Assembly (NCBI RefSeq): GCF_001625195.1 | Contig: NC_054391.1 | Span: 1,240,001-1,304,000 of the forward strand | DNA from: Drechmeria coniospora | Taxonomy: Eukaryota > Ascomycota > Sordariomycetes > Hypocreales > Ophiocordycipitaceae | Direction: 5' to 3' | DNA length: 64,000 bases | Shown: positions 1 to 11,800 of the stretch, piece by piece | How the letters are laid out: the number at the start of each line of letters is the position of its first letter | Position numbering within the stretch: the stretch's first letter is position 1 | Made by a program: the position numbers and the translations under genes | Notes under the pieces: generated by a model | What the model saw: only the letters and a program-made list of their open reading frames with translations | Told to the model about the DNA's origin: nothing | The model's database searches: none

Positions 1-2019
1 GTTAATACTCCATTCTCGCATCATAACACGCAACGATTGGGTCATGGATGGAGCCTGTTGATGTTTCTACTGTAGGCGAGTGCTGGGGTGCCGGTACCTG
101 TGTTTGTGCAGGTTTGGTGTACATGTACTCCCTACGGTGCGTTTCCTCCAGCCCCTGCACAAGTAGATGTACTTGGTATTTGTACACGGGCTCATTCGGA
201 GGGAGTGTGGAGTCCCTATTCTCGTGTACATATACTTATATTGGCACGAAGGAACTCCGTGTGAAGTATTGTAACAGGCACTGTCCATCCGTTACGTGCC
301 AGTGCTGTAGGGAGGCATGGGATCGTGCCGCGCAACCGATCGGAGAAGGAAAAGGAAAAGAACAACACCAACCAGCCTCCCCCACCTACTTGTAATTAGT
401 ACTTGTGCTTGCTCATTCGAGCTGAAAGAAGCCAATGTTCTGTTTCGGGAGCGTATGCAGGATATGCAGGACGTAATGCGGCACGTGACGCATTCCTCAT
501 TCTTCATGCCAACCCCCGCAGGGAACGGCGCGTCGTCGGTTCACAGTGTCAAGCATGTGGTGCAGCCTCCTTGCCAAGAGTTTCTCTGCTGGACTGTGCG
601 CAAGTGCAGTAATAGTTCATGCAAGTACTCCGTACATGTAATACAGTACATGAACACCTACCGAGTACAACTACTCCGTACATGTGCGGTGCTGCAGTTA
701 CAGTACGTCAACAGGTACTGTACGGAGTACCCACAAGTACTGCGGTGGTAGTGAGTACTTACAAGTAGTACGGAGTACTTACTTACAGTACTTATGGACC
801 GACGGACCGGCAAAGGCATTGTATTTCGTACTACGTAAGAAAAAACACTGTACGGGGTACGGAGTACATGCAAGTAACTGTACAGTATTTCACAACCGCT
901 ACGGAGCACTATCAGTACTTACGATGGAGCACCCCTGCTAGCCGTTGATATCGGCACATTGTTCCTTCGTGACCCATGATCCTTGGCACAGTTATTATTT
1001 CTCCTTACCGGAAGAGTTCTTGCGCGTTATTGCATCGTCCCGCGGCCGTCGGCGATAATTAATAAAACAATGCACGACCACTCAAGTACACGTGCTGTAA
1101 GTGCAACTGAATACTGTATTGTAGGAGCAAGTAATAGTTCTGCATCTACTGTCTGTCCATGTGTCTGTGGGTGCAAAGTACGGATACAGTGCGAGCTCGA
1201 CGACCGAGTGATTGTCGTCTCGTTCACTCGCCGCCACCGCACGTCCATTGGGACCAATGAGCCTGTGGCAGTGCTTCTGCGTCATCCCTCGCGTCTTTGT
1301 TTACTTAGCGCACGCACTCCAGGACCAGATCACGTGAAGGGTGCTACCTTGCACGTGCACAGGTGCATGTACAGTGCAGGCTTGTGGCCGTACCGTACAT
1401 GTCCATGTACCCTGCTGTACTGCCTACGGTACCTACGCTGTGCGCTGCCGTTGCAGCAGTGTGCCAAGTTGTCGAGTGCCCGTGCGGCAGCGGTACTTGT
1501 GCTCGCAAGTCCTGTACTTGCACCGCCATGTACCGTACTGTATGGAGTACCAAGTATACATTGTGCGTGTCCTCCCTGCTGCTAGCCGCCGAATACGAGA
1601 CATGACTAGTAATAGCGCCTAGCCCCCTTACCCGCCCCTCCCGCTACGTCTCCCCCTTTCATCACATACTTATTACTGGCTGTATTATTCCGCTAATAAT
1701 ACTTGTATGCTCGTCTTCTCGACGACTCTCCTTTCTTCAACTTCCCTTCCCTTCCCTTCCCTCCCTCCCCTTCCCTTCCCCATCCCGATCCTTTCCCGGC
1801 TTCGCAGCGCCTTCGCTTTCGTCGAAGCTAGTCACTCTTTCGGAGACAAAGACTTACTATTCCTCCTTCGTCATCCTCACGTTCGCTCGCTCCATCACCG
1901 CTCCTCCTTCCTCCCATCGCCTTCCCCACCGCCGGAGGCTCTTCCTTTCTCGCCTACCGACGTGCTGATCACACCATCCGATCCTTTCATTACGGATACG
2001 AAAACGAAATCGTGCCGCC
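1..2019. other. Gene-free left flank rich in GTAC words
   Basis: No coding region is supported: all open frames are short, lack splice-consistent extensions and show no recognisable protein. From about 600 to 1600 the sequence is dense in TACTCCGTAC / GTACGGAGTA, AAGTACTT and ACATGTAC words (for example 767-780 and 850-872). The last 300 bases, a pyrimidine-rich tract and leader, belong to the promoter of the downstream glucanase gene. Confidence 0.7.
1726..1800 (+). promoter_or_regulatory. CT-rich promoter tract of the GH17 gene
   Basis: A run of CTTCC/CCCTTCC repeats lies 220-290 bases before the ATG at 2020. Pyrimidine tracts of this kind are common in core promoters of filamentous fungi, close to transcription starts. 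The start codon itself sits in a strong context (GCCGCCATG). The assignment rests on position and composition only. Confidence 0.4.
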
Positions 2020-3315
2020 ATGCGTTTCACCTCCTCCCTCCTCGCGAGCACCCTCGCCGTCGGCGCTTCCGCCTCGGGTAACTATCTCGGCTTCAACTCG
2101 GGCGCCACCTTCGCCGACCGGAGTGCCAAGTTTAAGGCCGACTTCGAGGCCGAGTTCAAGACTGCTCAGAACCTCGCCGGCTCGCCCGGCACCTTCAACA
2201 CGGTCCGGCTGTACACGAACATCCAGGCCTACTCGCAGGATGACCCCATCGAGGCTTTCGAGGCCGCCATCGACACCAAAACCTCCATCCTTCTTGGTGT
2301 CTGGACCTCGGGCGTCGACAACATCGACAAGGAGCTCAGCGCGCTGAAGAAGGCCGTCGCCAAGTACGGCGACAAGTTCATCGACCTCGTCATCGGCATC
2401 TCCATCGGCAGCGAGGACCTCTACCGCAACTCGGTCACCGGCGTCAAGAACAAGTCCGGCGTCGGCAACTCGCCCGAGGCCATCGCCGGCTTCATCTCCG
2501 ACTTCAAGAAGACCTTTTCCGGCAACGCCCTCGGCAAGGTTCCCGTCGGCCACGTCGACACCTGGGATGTCTGGGGCAATGCCACCAACAAGGCCGTCCT
2601 CGACGCCGTCGACTGGGTCGGTGTTGACGAGTACCCCTACTACGAGAACGGCAAGGGCAACAACATCAAGAACGCCGGCCACCTCTTCGACAAGGCTTAC
2701 GAAGAGACCAAGAAGGCCGTCGGTGGCAAGCCCGTCTGGGTCACCGAGACCGGCTGGCCCTACACCGGCCCCGATTGGGACGAGGCCGTGGCGAGCGTCG
2801 AGAATGCCAAGTTCTACTGGGACGAGATTGGCTGCCGCAAGCTCTTCAACAAGACTCCTACCTTCTGGTACACCCTGCGCGACTCCAACCCGGACAACAA
2901 GATGAAGTTTGCCATTACCGATAACCTCTCGACCACGCCCCGCTTCAACCTCACCTGCCCTACCAAGTTCGTGACGGATGACGAGGTCGACTCTTCGACT
3001 GCCACCGCTTCCCACACCGGCACCCAGACGCACGTGGCCGCTCCAACGGGCACTGGTGCCCACTCGAGCCCGAGCTCCAGCCCGAGCTCCGGCTCCGGTA
3101 GCTCCGGCTCCAGCAGCTCCGGCTCCGGCAGCTCCGGCTCCAGCTCCGGCTCCGGCTCCGGCTCCGGCTCCAACCCTGGCTCCAGTGGCTCCAACTCTGG
3201 CTCCAACGCCGGTTCGGGCTCCTCGACTACCACCAGCGGCGCTTCGATGCAAAAGGTAACCAGCGTCACCCTTGTCGGCGTCGCGCTCTTTGCCGGCGTC
3301 CTAGCCCTGTTCTAA
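2020..3315 (+). CDS. GPI-anchored glucan endo-1,3-beta-glucosidase (GH17)
   Basis: Single-exon gene, 431 aa. Glycoside hydrolase family 17 enzymes cut or transfer beta-1,3-glucan in the cell wall. Visible parts in order: a signal peptide at about residues 1-18; a GH17 catalytic domain at about 20-320; a long Ser/Gly/Thr-rich linker at about 330-410; and a hydrophobic C-terminal tail of about 19 residues, typical of a GPI-attachment signal. The proton donor is probably E132 (SIGSEDLYR) and the nucleophile E243 (WVTETGWP), both in the family's usual contexts. The length and layout match fungal EglC/Bgl2-like wall enzymes with a GPI anchor. The ATG at 2020 is chosen because it begins the signal peptide and has a good Kozak context. 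The linker is encoded by tandem GGCTCC-type repeats, so its length may vary between strains. Site of action (outer plasma membrane or wall) is inferred from the two terminal signals. Confidence 0.93.
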   Translation: MRFTSSLLASTLAVGASASGNYLGFNSGATFADRSAKFKADFEAEFKTAQNLAGSPGTFNTVRLYTNIQAYSQDDPIEAFEAAIDTKTSILLGVWTSGVDNIDKELSALKKAVAKYGDKFIDLVIGISIGSEDLYRNSVTGVKNKSGVGNSPEAIAGFISDFKKTFSGNALGKVPVGHVDTWDVWGNATNKAVLDAVDWVGVDEYPYYENGKGNNIKNAGHLFDKAYEETKKAVGGKPVWVTETGWPYTGPDWDEAVASVENAKFYWDEIGCRKLFNKTPTFWYTLRDSNPDNKMKFAITDNLSTTPRFNLTCPTKFVTDDEVDSSTATASHTGTQTHVAAPTGTGAHSSPSSSPSSGSGSSGSSSSGSGSSGSSSGSGSGSGSNPGSSGSNSGSNAGSGSSTTTSGASMQKVTSVTLVGVALFAGVLALF

Positions 3316-3710
3316 CTTGAAACCGGGTCAAAAGAGGTGGCTGGTTGAAATTATCTTGACGTTTCCCCCATTGCCCTCTGCACAGCGTCATAGAATAGAC
3401 CGAGGGATAAATGGAAGGACTTGTTCGTGTTTCTAATTTTTCTTTTTCAACCTGTCTTGGTGGGCTTCATATGCGCACGGTATTGTTTGGCACGCCCGCA
3501 TTATTTGTGCCTCGAGACCCGTCGCAAGTTACATATACTCTCTCTCATAATTCTACAGCGTATGGCACTGTACCTTCTCGCACTCTCTTCCCTCCCATCT
3601 TTGTTTCGTAAAGTCATCGTCCTGGTAGAGGCGCACTCTGGTCTGTCTCACGTATCGCAACCTAGCCACAGGCAGTGTACCAACTTGCAAACCAGCAATG
3701 CCCAGTGAGG
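3316..3710. other. Intergenic spacer between convergent genes
   Basis: These 395 bases separate the stop of the GH17 gene from the stop of HRI1, so both 3' UTRs should lie here. The sequence is T-rich (3421-3460) with no gene, repeat or terminator that I can define. Confidence 0.6.
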
Positions 3711-4555
3711 CTATGATTCGCCGTGTCGGCTCCGTTGCTGGTGAACCACTTCGACCACCTTCCACGCCTCGAATCTGGCACCAACGAATTCACCTACCCG
3801 GAAATCGGTGCCGTCCTCGAGCGCGGCGGAACACGGAAGGGCGAGTAGAGCCCCGTCGCCGCTCCCGTCACTCATACTGACGGCCCTACGCCAGCCGCCG
3901 CCCCCAGGGGACCACTGCCAACGCTCCAGCGCGATACGTTCGCCGGCGCGGACGAAACCCTGGCAATACCGACCGAGACGGACAACACGACCGCGACAGC
4001 CCCCTTCATCCCGCTCGAGGACGAGGCAGACGAGCGTGCTCCCCGGCGGCGGGAGCGGGTCGAAATCGCGCCAGACCTCCTCGTACGACGTGTCCTTCCC
4101 CGTAGCCGGGTTCACCATGGATCCCATCTCGAGCGTCGTGCCATCAGGTTGGGTAACCATGTCACCCTCATCCACTACTGCCTCGGCATCGTTCGTCATC
4201 GAGTCCACCCAGTGATGCCACTTTGCATGCGTGCCTCGTCCATTGGGGTGCGTAACCGATGATGTTGATCCGGCGACAGCCCAGTCCAGTCGGGTCAGCG
4301 GGAGGTCGTCGTTGCCGTCTGTGGCCCACGTTAGCCTAGCCGACGCCGTCGACGGATGACATCCCGCTTGTTGGACAATGGGATTCTGTTGGGTGATGGG
4401 ACTGTCGCACCCTCAGCGTTCTCCCCGGTCGGGGGCTTGAAGACGCGGAGGTCGACGAAGCGCCGCTGCGGAGAGGTGAGGACAATCGTCGTCGTCGGCT
4501 CCGCCGCCTCGTCGGGCAGCCATCGTATCGATTCTCGAATGGATATACTGGCCAT
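3711..4555 (-). CDS. HRI1: HRI1-family protein
   Basis: Two exons on the minus strand: 4411-4555 and 3711-4318, giving 250 aa. The intron (4319-4410, 92 bp) starts GTGCGA, has a CTAAC branch site and ends CACAG; joining it restores an unbroken frame (GAG G|AC GGC). The first residues, MASISIRESIRWLPDEAAEP, and the following LTSPQRRFVDLRV match the conserved start of the HRI1 family. Exon 2 carries the family blocks DLPLTRLDWAVAGS, KWHHWVDS, DEGDM..QPDGTTLE.G.MVNPATG, EEVWRD and VVRLGRYCQG. HRI1 was named in yeast as an interactor of the casein kinase Hrr25, and a link to the Sec translocon has been reported; its biochemical role is unknown. The protein is predicted to be soluble with two beta-barrel-like halves (family knowledge). 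It lies tail to tail with the glucanase gene, and the nucleoside transporter gene is upstream on the same strand. Confidence 0.87.
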
Positions 4556-5015
4556 GATTCAGAAGCTCGAGCCGGAGAGGGGGAGAGGGGGTAGGGCTGT
4601 CTTGTTTCCAGCGGCTTGGAAATGACGCACTTTCGTTACGAAAGAGAAAAGTGCGGGGAACATTGGGGCATGCAAGGCGGGTCGTAGATGGATTCAGTGT
4701 ATGGATTACACCTACATGGCATTTGGACAACGTGCCCCATATGATAATATACCATGATATCATGTTCATATCCAGCCAGCTAGCTGCCTTCCATTCACCA
4801 CGCATTCGCCTCTCAAATAGTAAGTGAACTGGTAGAGCAATGTCCCGGCACACGGCACTACGTGGCACATGACATATATCTCAGGTATGCATTTTATTAC
4901 GGCAGGCCATCCATCTGATATATCCTGCTTTTCAGGATCCGATGAATAGCAGCGCTTCGCAAAGGGCTCTCAACGCTGTAAACCATAGTCTAAATCACTC
5001 TGACCAGGGATCCAA
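4556..5015. other. Intergenic spacer between HRI1 and the nucleoside transporter
   Basis: About 460 bases hold the HRI1 promoter and the 3' end of the transporter gene, both on the minus strand. I see no gene, repeat or GTAC cluster here. Confidence 0.55.
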
Positions 5016-7130
5016 CTAGGCCCCAGGTGTCGGGGCAGCAGTAAATTGTGTGATTTGGGAGGTGACGACGAGGCCGGCGACGGTGGCCGACGTCATGGTC
5101 GACATGACGCCCGAGATCAGGGCGGACAGGGCCAACCTCGAAACTTCGCCACCGCGCGAGGGCGCGAGCTGGCCGAGGATGCCGATCTGGATGCCCAGAG
5201 AGCCGATGTTTCCGAAGCCGCAGAGGGCATAAGTAGCGATGAGCCGAGAGCGCGGTGAGAGCTTTGCATAGTATGGTTCGGAGGTAAGCGCCTTGAACGC
5301 ATTGTACTCGTTCTGCGGAATCATATGTCAGTCGTTAAATGTCATACGGCAAACAAACTAACACACAGGCGCGCGCGTGCGCGAAAAACGACAGTGGAGG
5401 GGAGACAGAGGGCAAGCTTCACGTACGGTAATGATTTTCTCGGCAATCAGCCTCGCCACCTTGTATATGTCGCCATCCTCTCGCGGAACGCCGAGGAGGA
5501 AGGAGACAACCCACATGGGGTAAGTCAAGATGGTCTGCAGCGTCAGGGTCGGATCGTTGATGTTGAGGTACCTGCCGACCCAAGTGAGGAGGCCGTTGAT
5601 GAGTCCGACGGCGGCGAGGATGCAGAGGAGCGATGCGATGATGGTGCCGCCAATCTTGATGCCCAGCCAAGCTCCGTTGGCGAAGGCGTGGAGCGCATTC
5701 TCGGCTTTGTGCTCGTCGTCGTCGGGGATGACGACGCGGCCGGCCGTCAGCGTCTCCTCCGTCTCGGGGTATCGCAGCTTCGAGATGGCGAGGGAGGCTG
5801 GGATGGACATGATGCAGGAAGAGACGAGAGCCTCGGCGTTGAGGCCGAGGCCGATGTAGCCGACGAGGACGGAGCCGGAGATGGTGGCGAAACCGCAAGT
5901 CATGATCTGGTGTATCTCGGCCTTGGTCATGTGAGGGACGAACGGCCGGACGAGCATGGCGGATTCGCCCTGGCCGATGAAGGGGGTCGCGGCCGCCACG
6001 ACGGCCTCGGCGCCGGACACTCCGAGGGCCCAGAAGACAAAGGTGGCGAACTTGACGATGAACCACTGAAGGAAGCCTATGTGGTAGAGGACTTGGACGA
6101 GAGAGATGAAGAAGATGATGGCGGGAATGACGCCGATGAAGAAATACGGAAGGGCCGCCACCTTTTTTTCCGTGAGAAAGGTAACACCTTCGGAGGCGAA
6201 ACCGAGCAGGTTGCCTGCGCGATCGGCGATGAAGCGGAAGATGTCGTAGCCGACCGTCGTGCGGAGGACGAAGAGACCGATGACGTACTGGGCAAGCATG
6301 CCGCCAATGACGGTACGCCAGTTGACGCGGCTGCGGGCCGCGCTCGTCAGCCAGAAGCAGAAGATGATGACGGCCATGCCGAACAAGCTGATGGCCCGAT
6401 TGGCCCGGTTGTTGTCGCCCAACTCCTCGGAGGCGAAGGTGCCGGCGACGATGGCCGCGACGGTGACGAAGGCACCGCACGGCGTCCGGAGCTTGGGAGG
6501 GATGCGGTCATAGATGGCGACGGCGGTGCGTTGCCAGAGCCAGTGGATGGGATCGGAGACGTAACGGATGGGGACGTGGAAGAAGAGCATACGGAGACTG
6601 ATGCAGAGCCAAACGAGGAAGGGGACGACCCAGTTCTTGTCGTGGCTGTGAAGGACGAGGGAGGCGATCCAGATGCTCGTGGCGAACTTGAAGATGAGGA
6701 GGTGCAATATGATGCGGCGGTGGCAGTAGATGGGCCCGAGACGGGCAAAGCGCGAGGGCGGGGAGGTGGAAGCGTGGTCCACCGCGTGAAGCTCTCGCGC
6801 CTTCTCATGGTCGCTGTAGTCGGGCGGGGTGCCGATGGGCATCTTGCCGTCGGCGCCGTGGCCGTCCATGACGTGATTCTGGGTCGGGATGAGGGTCGGG
6901 TCGAACGTGGTGCCGGTGGTGTAGACGGCATCGACGTGGCCGGCAGCGTCCACACGCGGCGAGTGGTGCCTGTGCGGGTGACGATGCTGGTTGGCAGGAT
7001 CGAGGGCCGGGTCGGGATTGCGATCCAAGCCGGCCGGGACCTCGTGCCGGTGCTCGTGGGCCGGCGCCATGTGCGTGTCGGTCGTCGTCCCGTCGGCGTT
7101 GACGGGGACGACGGTGTCGTTGTGAGCCAT
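5016..7130 (-). CDS. Concentrative nucleoside transporter (CNT family)
   Basis: Two exons: 5427-7130 and 5016-5312, 666 aa. The intron (5313-5426, 114 bp) runs GTACGT..CCGCAG and joins EKIIT to NEYNAF, a run conserved in CNT proteins. CNT carriers import nucleosides with a proton or sodium gradient across the plasma membrane. Residues 1 to about 150 are a hydrophilic, His-rich cytosolic region. About ten or more hydrophobic segments follow. The substrate-binding core is recognisable: GVSGAEAVVAAATPFIGQGE, then AMLVRPFVPHMTKAEIH and the CGFATISGSVL stretch. The ATG at 7130 is chosen because the frame upstream (to 7235) opens only with a GTG and would add an Arg/Ser-rich tail unlike the family. 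It is similar in layout to fungal CNTs such as the Candida CNT. Ion coupling and substrate range cannot be read from the sequence. Confidence 0.92.
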
Positions 7131-8843
7131 GCGGAAGGAGATGCCGCTGCTGCTGACGACTCGGAAGGGGAGGGCAGGCGAAATTAGAAGCCGGGTGAAT
7201 CGAGAGCGCGACAGGCGACTACCCGATTCTCGCACATGCAGACACGCACTCGTACTCTCGTGCTCCTCCTACACGAACGTGTACACGACGGCGACGAAAC
7301 GGCGGGCGAGACGTACGAACGAGCGAAGGAACGGAGAAGCGAGAGCGAGAGCGCATCGTGGGCCAGGCGACTTTTTTGTACCCTCGTCCGCCTCGACCGC
7401 TCCGGTCCAACGAAGGCGGCCCATGGGATGGATGGGCCATGGGGCAATGCGGAGACGGCAGAGGAGGCAAGCCAGTCATGGGGGGGAAGCGAGCCTTTCG
7501 ATCCACCCCGTCGTGAGGGCTTCGAACGAAGGTACCCCGAATGCATGGCCGCTGTGAGAGTCAGCCGTTGGAGCCAATGCCTTGAAGAAAAGAAGGGTCG
7601 GTCATAGCAGGCGGCGGTAAGACGTCGAAGGAGGAGGAGTACGTACGTACTCGGACGCACAGTTGGTACGCATACGAGTACTTGGGCATAGCGTCCCCCG
7701 CAGCAGCAAGCAGACGGGGTGCCCGAGCAGGGGTGGTCAGGATCGCGCGCGCACCGCCAAACACTGCACACGTGCATGTAACTACACGTAGCGTACAGCA
7801 CGGTGCAGGCGTACGGTGCTTCAGTAATACCTGTTTGGTAGAATGCGGCATTGTAGGAGCACCGGTGTGCTTGTATCGAAGAGAAACGTCCGAGAATGTA
7901 CTGCATGGGCGAAACGGCCGGTCAGCTTTCGAGCCGCACCCCATGTGCGAAAGTGGTGTGCACTGCACCGTAAGTAAGCACTTGCCTGCTGCCCACAGCA
8001 GCAGCCGTGCAGCACACGTATTACTACTGCACTATACTTGCGTGCAGAGTACAGGCGTATCCTCGGTAGTACAAGTAGGTAATAGCATACCAGCACTTGC
8101 AGGTGTGCGGATTGCAAGCATTAGACGGCGTAACATCTTGGTGGGTCCCCATTCGCGGTGGTGGGGTCTGGAGAGGACGGGTGAAAAGGAACTGACAGGC
8201 TTGAGCAAGTCGGCTCTGTCACTTTGCCGTGGCCTTGGCCTCGGGTCTCGTACCTGGTGCCTGGTGCCTTGGCATCATCGTATCATTGCTGGCTGGCATT
8301 CGTGCAAGTGATGCTCTTTCCGATAGACAACTGGTGATGAAGTAAGTACTTGGACGCCAAGTGCATGAATTTGACAGGTTGTCCGTTTCCGCCTGTGACG
8401 AGCGCGATCAACCACATATCGCCGGGTTGGGCAGACAGGTATTAGATGAGCACTTTGACGTACGAGTAAGTGGACGACACCGTATTGCACTGCACAATCG
8501 CCGTAAGTAAAGTACATTGTCCCCGATACGGGACGGCAGGACAAGCGTGCCGTAGCATGTACCGATAAAACTTGCAGCAGATGCATCTGTAACCCACCCC
8601 GGCTGAGGAAGGCCACGGGTGGATGGGGCAACGAGAGGTGCGACGGCCAGCGGTGTGCGTATCTGTATCCGTAGCTGGAGCCGCCGTGTCGACCGCCGGC
8701 CTGCTGCCCTGGACCTGGGACATCCATCTCGTCGATGGTCGCGTGGCACCGCCGCTGCGGAGAGGTGCACAGAGGGTGGATCATGGTTGCTTGGCGAGCG
8801 CCGGAATCGTACTGTACTCTTCTCTCCTGCGCCAGCCGGAGGA

Positions 8844-8859
8844 GGGGGGGGGGGGGGGG
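8844..8859. repeat. Poly-G homopolymer (16 bp)
   Basis: An uninterrupted run of about 16 G within a purine-rich stretch. It is a likely site of length variation or sequencing error; no function is implied. Confidence 0.8.
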
Positions 8860-11800
8860 AGGGAGTAGGAGGATGCGTCGGAACATGGAAGGCGGAGTTG
8901 TGGTTGGTCGTCGTCGTCGACTGGGGACGCACAAAGCCCGATAATGTGAGATGTGTGCGGGTGCGAGTGCGGCGAAATCCAGGAACCCGTGCCCTGCCCT
9001 AACCGCAAGTACTTGCAGCACAAGTAGTAGATGTACTGTAGTAGGTGTACTCCGTACCGTAGCAGGGGAGGTACAGTACAAGCATTCGTTGTACCTGCAC
9101 GGAGTACATGCACTTTAGTTGTGCTGAAGTCAGCCACTGCCGCAGCCAACGGGAACCCAACCTGTGGCTTGTGGTGGGGCTGGTGACGGTTCACTCGCAC
9201 CCATGAGTGGGGGACATTCCTCGACCATGATTGAAAAAATGGTGCATGTACTTATTAAGTACCGTACGTGCAAGAATTACGCCATGCTGTTCGTGCGAAT
9301 GGCGGACAAACACATTTACTGTACGTGACGTTGTTTCCTTTGCTTCCATCAACCTTGCTCTCGCAGGCGTGCAGAGATGACGATGCAAGCAGCGGTACGC
9401 TGATGCGATTGATTGCGGGTGGTTGGAAATTGCAATGTCATGGACCTGACTAGATTGCCCCTCGGGGTTAGCGTGTGCGGAGTGGCTTTCGCGAATGACT
9501 GGACGAGGGCACAGGTGCAAGTCAGTACCGTTGTAGCGAAGGTGGCGCGGTTAGACATGAGACACCCGGCCAGTACGGAGTACGTAAGTACTTACGTGCA
9601 GTGTACTGTACATGTGCTAGTTGCTGCACTCCGTTCTCCGTATTCCAGGTACATGCACTCCAGACGCCGTGCACTGCAAGTACTGCAAATGCTATTCATC
9701 AGGTGCCTGTAAGTACTAGAACCAAGTACTCGGAAGACTAGCTTGGTTTGGTGCTCGTTACCAGCACTGAGCAACAATACATGTGCAGCTACATCAACTC
9801 GTCCCTCCCGTACAGAAGTTAGTAAGCGACGGCGTGCCGGCCGCTCTGTAGCTGAGGTGCATGAACGAAACGGCCCTGCAAGACGTGCTACGGGCAACTA
9901 AGGTGCCTGCTCGCGCCGAACGACGGCTCCATGCCGTTTCTGGAAGGATCGCTGGAAGGTCAGATGACGAGACGGACCGGAGCGGATGCAGAACCAGCCG
10001 CATTCCTTCTTTTTCTCCCGTCGTCCGGACATTGCACCTACATTTGGCAACAAGGGGACGCCGGGGGGGCATAGCATCCGTACAAGCTCCGTCCTCGTTT
10101 GTGTACTTATTACCGTACTGGACTTGTACTGTACTTGTACTGCACTTGCACTACGGAGTACAATTACCCGAACAAGTCCTTTGGAAGCCATAATATTTGA
10201 CGAAATACTGTACTGTATGTAACTTGCTGCACTGGAGTGTGGCACCGACACAACCAGCACCAGGACTCGGTTCAAGTACAGTACATGCACATGTGCACCT
10301 ACTGTACGGAGCAAGTAAGGAGTAGTTGTACAGTGCTTGCTTTCATCGCATTACGGCAGGTGTACTCTGTACTTGTATGTGCAAGTATTTTGGGAGGTGA
10401 TACTCCGTGCTTGGGTGTGCATGTACGGAGTAAGTACTTGGATTCAAGTACTGAAATACGGAGTATTACGGAGTACGGAGTACGTGCTCCTTAGTTGGTG
10501 CGCTAGGTATTACTACTACTACTTCAAGGTAAGTACCAGAGCATTGTGCAGTGTACAGTAAATGCTTGTGTATGCTTGTGTGTATTTTCCGCGATCCAAC
10601 AGCGCGTCGCGACCGCGATGGACCGACCAGGAGCAGGCGAAGGAGTGTTTTTGCCTGCCATCGGATGCGTTTCCTAAAACGGTACCCTGTTCGGCGATCA
10701 CGAACATGCAAGTGCTATTTACAACTACACGCGATGCATGTACATGTACGGAGTACAGCTGCACTTGGGCTGGGTGTGTGCTAGAACACGGCATGTGCAA
10801 AGATGCTAGGCACGAGAGTACAGTGTACGCCTACACTTACTGTACAGTACATTCCTGTACAGTACATTCCCGTACAGTATACACCATCCGGATGAGCAGC
10901 ACACTATCGGCAGTCCTTGCCAACACAACTGCGCGGCCGTACTGCAAGTAAGCACACTCAAGTGCACTGTAGTGCGTGCCGAAGTTTGAGTGAGTACTAA
11001 TAGTTCGGTTCCTAGTATACAAGTAAGGATGCGCGTGGCCTGGTGCAGGCGCGAACACGCCAACGAGACGGTGCTTCTGCGTCATGCTGTCTGCAACACA
11101 GTACATGCAAGTACATGTACTTAGGCGTACTCCGTACCCCATAAGTGAACCTACATGAAGTACTTGCATCCACAAGCACTTGTACGGAGCACAGTACGGA
11201 GTACAGTACGGGGTACAGGAAGTACAGTTATTACTATGAGTAGGCATTAATACCTATCTACTGTACCTACGGATACTCCGTGCTTACTCCGTATTGCGCA
11301 CTTACTTATGTACCGAGCACGCCTCGCCTCCATCAACCTAGGTGTACAGTTCAACTACCTACCTAGTACCTTGGTACTTACTAGGTACCTAGTTATGCGA
11401 ATATAATTTAGTGAGCAGTGCTCCGTAGTTCCAGGTGGTAGCTCGCCACTCCAGTACTAGGTACCTTATGCAAGTGCTGCTGTGCTGGTGCTCCGCTGCA
11501 CGTGGATGAAGGCGCCCGGCCCCTGTGCGGCATGATAAAACTTGCACCTAACTATTAGTTGCACACATGTACATGTACATGTGCATGTACACCTACGTGC
11601 TTGCATGTGCTGCGTACTTGGATGTGTAGTTTTACAGTACAGTACAGTTGGTGTACTTACAGTACAAGTACAGTGATTACGCCTGCAAATACAGTTCAAC
11701 CAAGTGTACTCCGTACTCCGTACATGTATACGTCAAAGTATTACTGCTGTGCATCCTGTCCTCTCATAAGTATGTGCTTCCCCATTTACATGTACTCAAG

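Noticed and set aside
1990..3252. 420-codon open frame opposite the GH17 gene
   Set aside because: Gly/Ala/Val repeats come from the antisense of the Ser/Gly linker and the GC-rich catalytic domain.
5325..7187. 620-codon open frame opposite the nucleoside transporter
   Set aside because: Antisense shadow of the same kind; the CNT motifs are on the minus strand.
7131..7235. 35-residue N-terminal extension of the nucleoside transporter
   Set aside because: It begins with GTG, not ATG, and would place an Arg/Ser tail before the good ATG at 7130.
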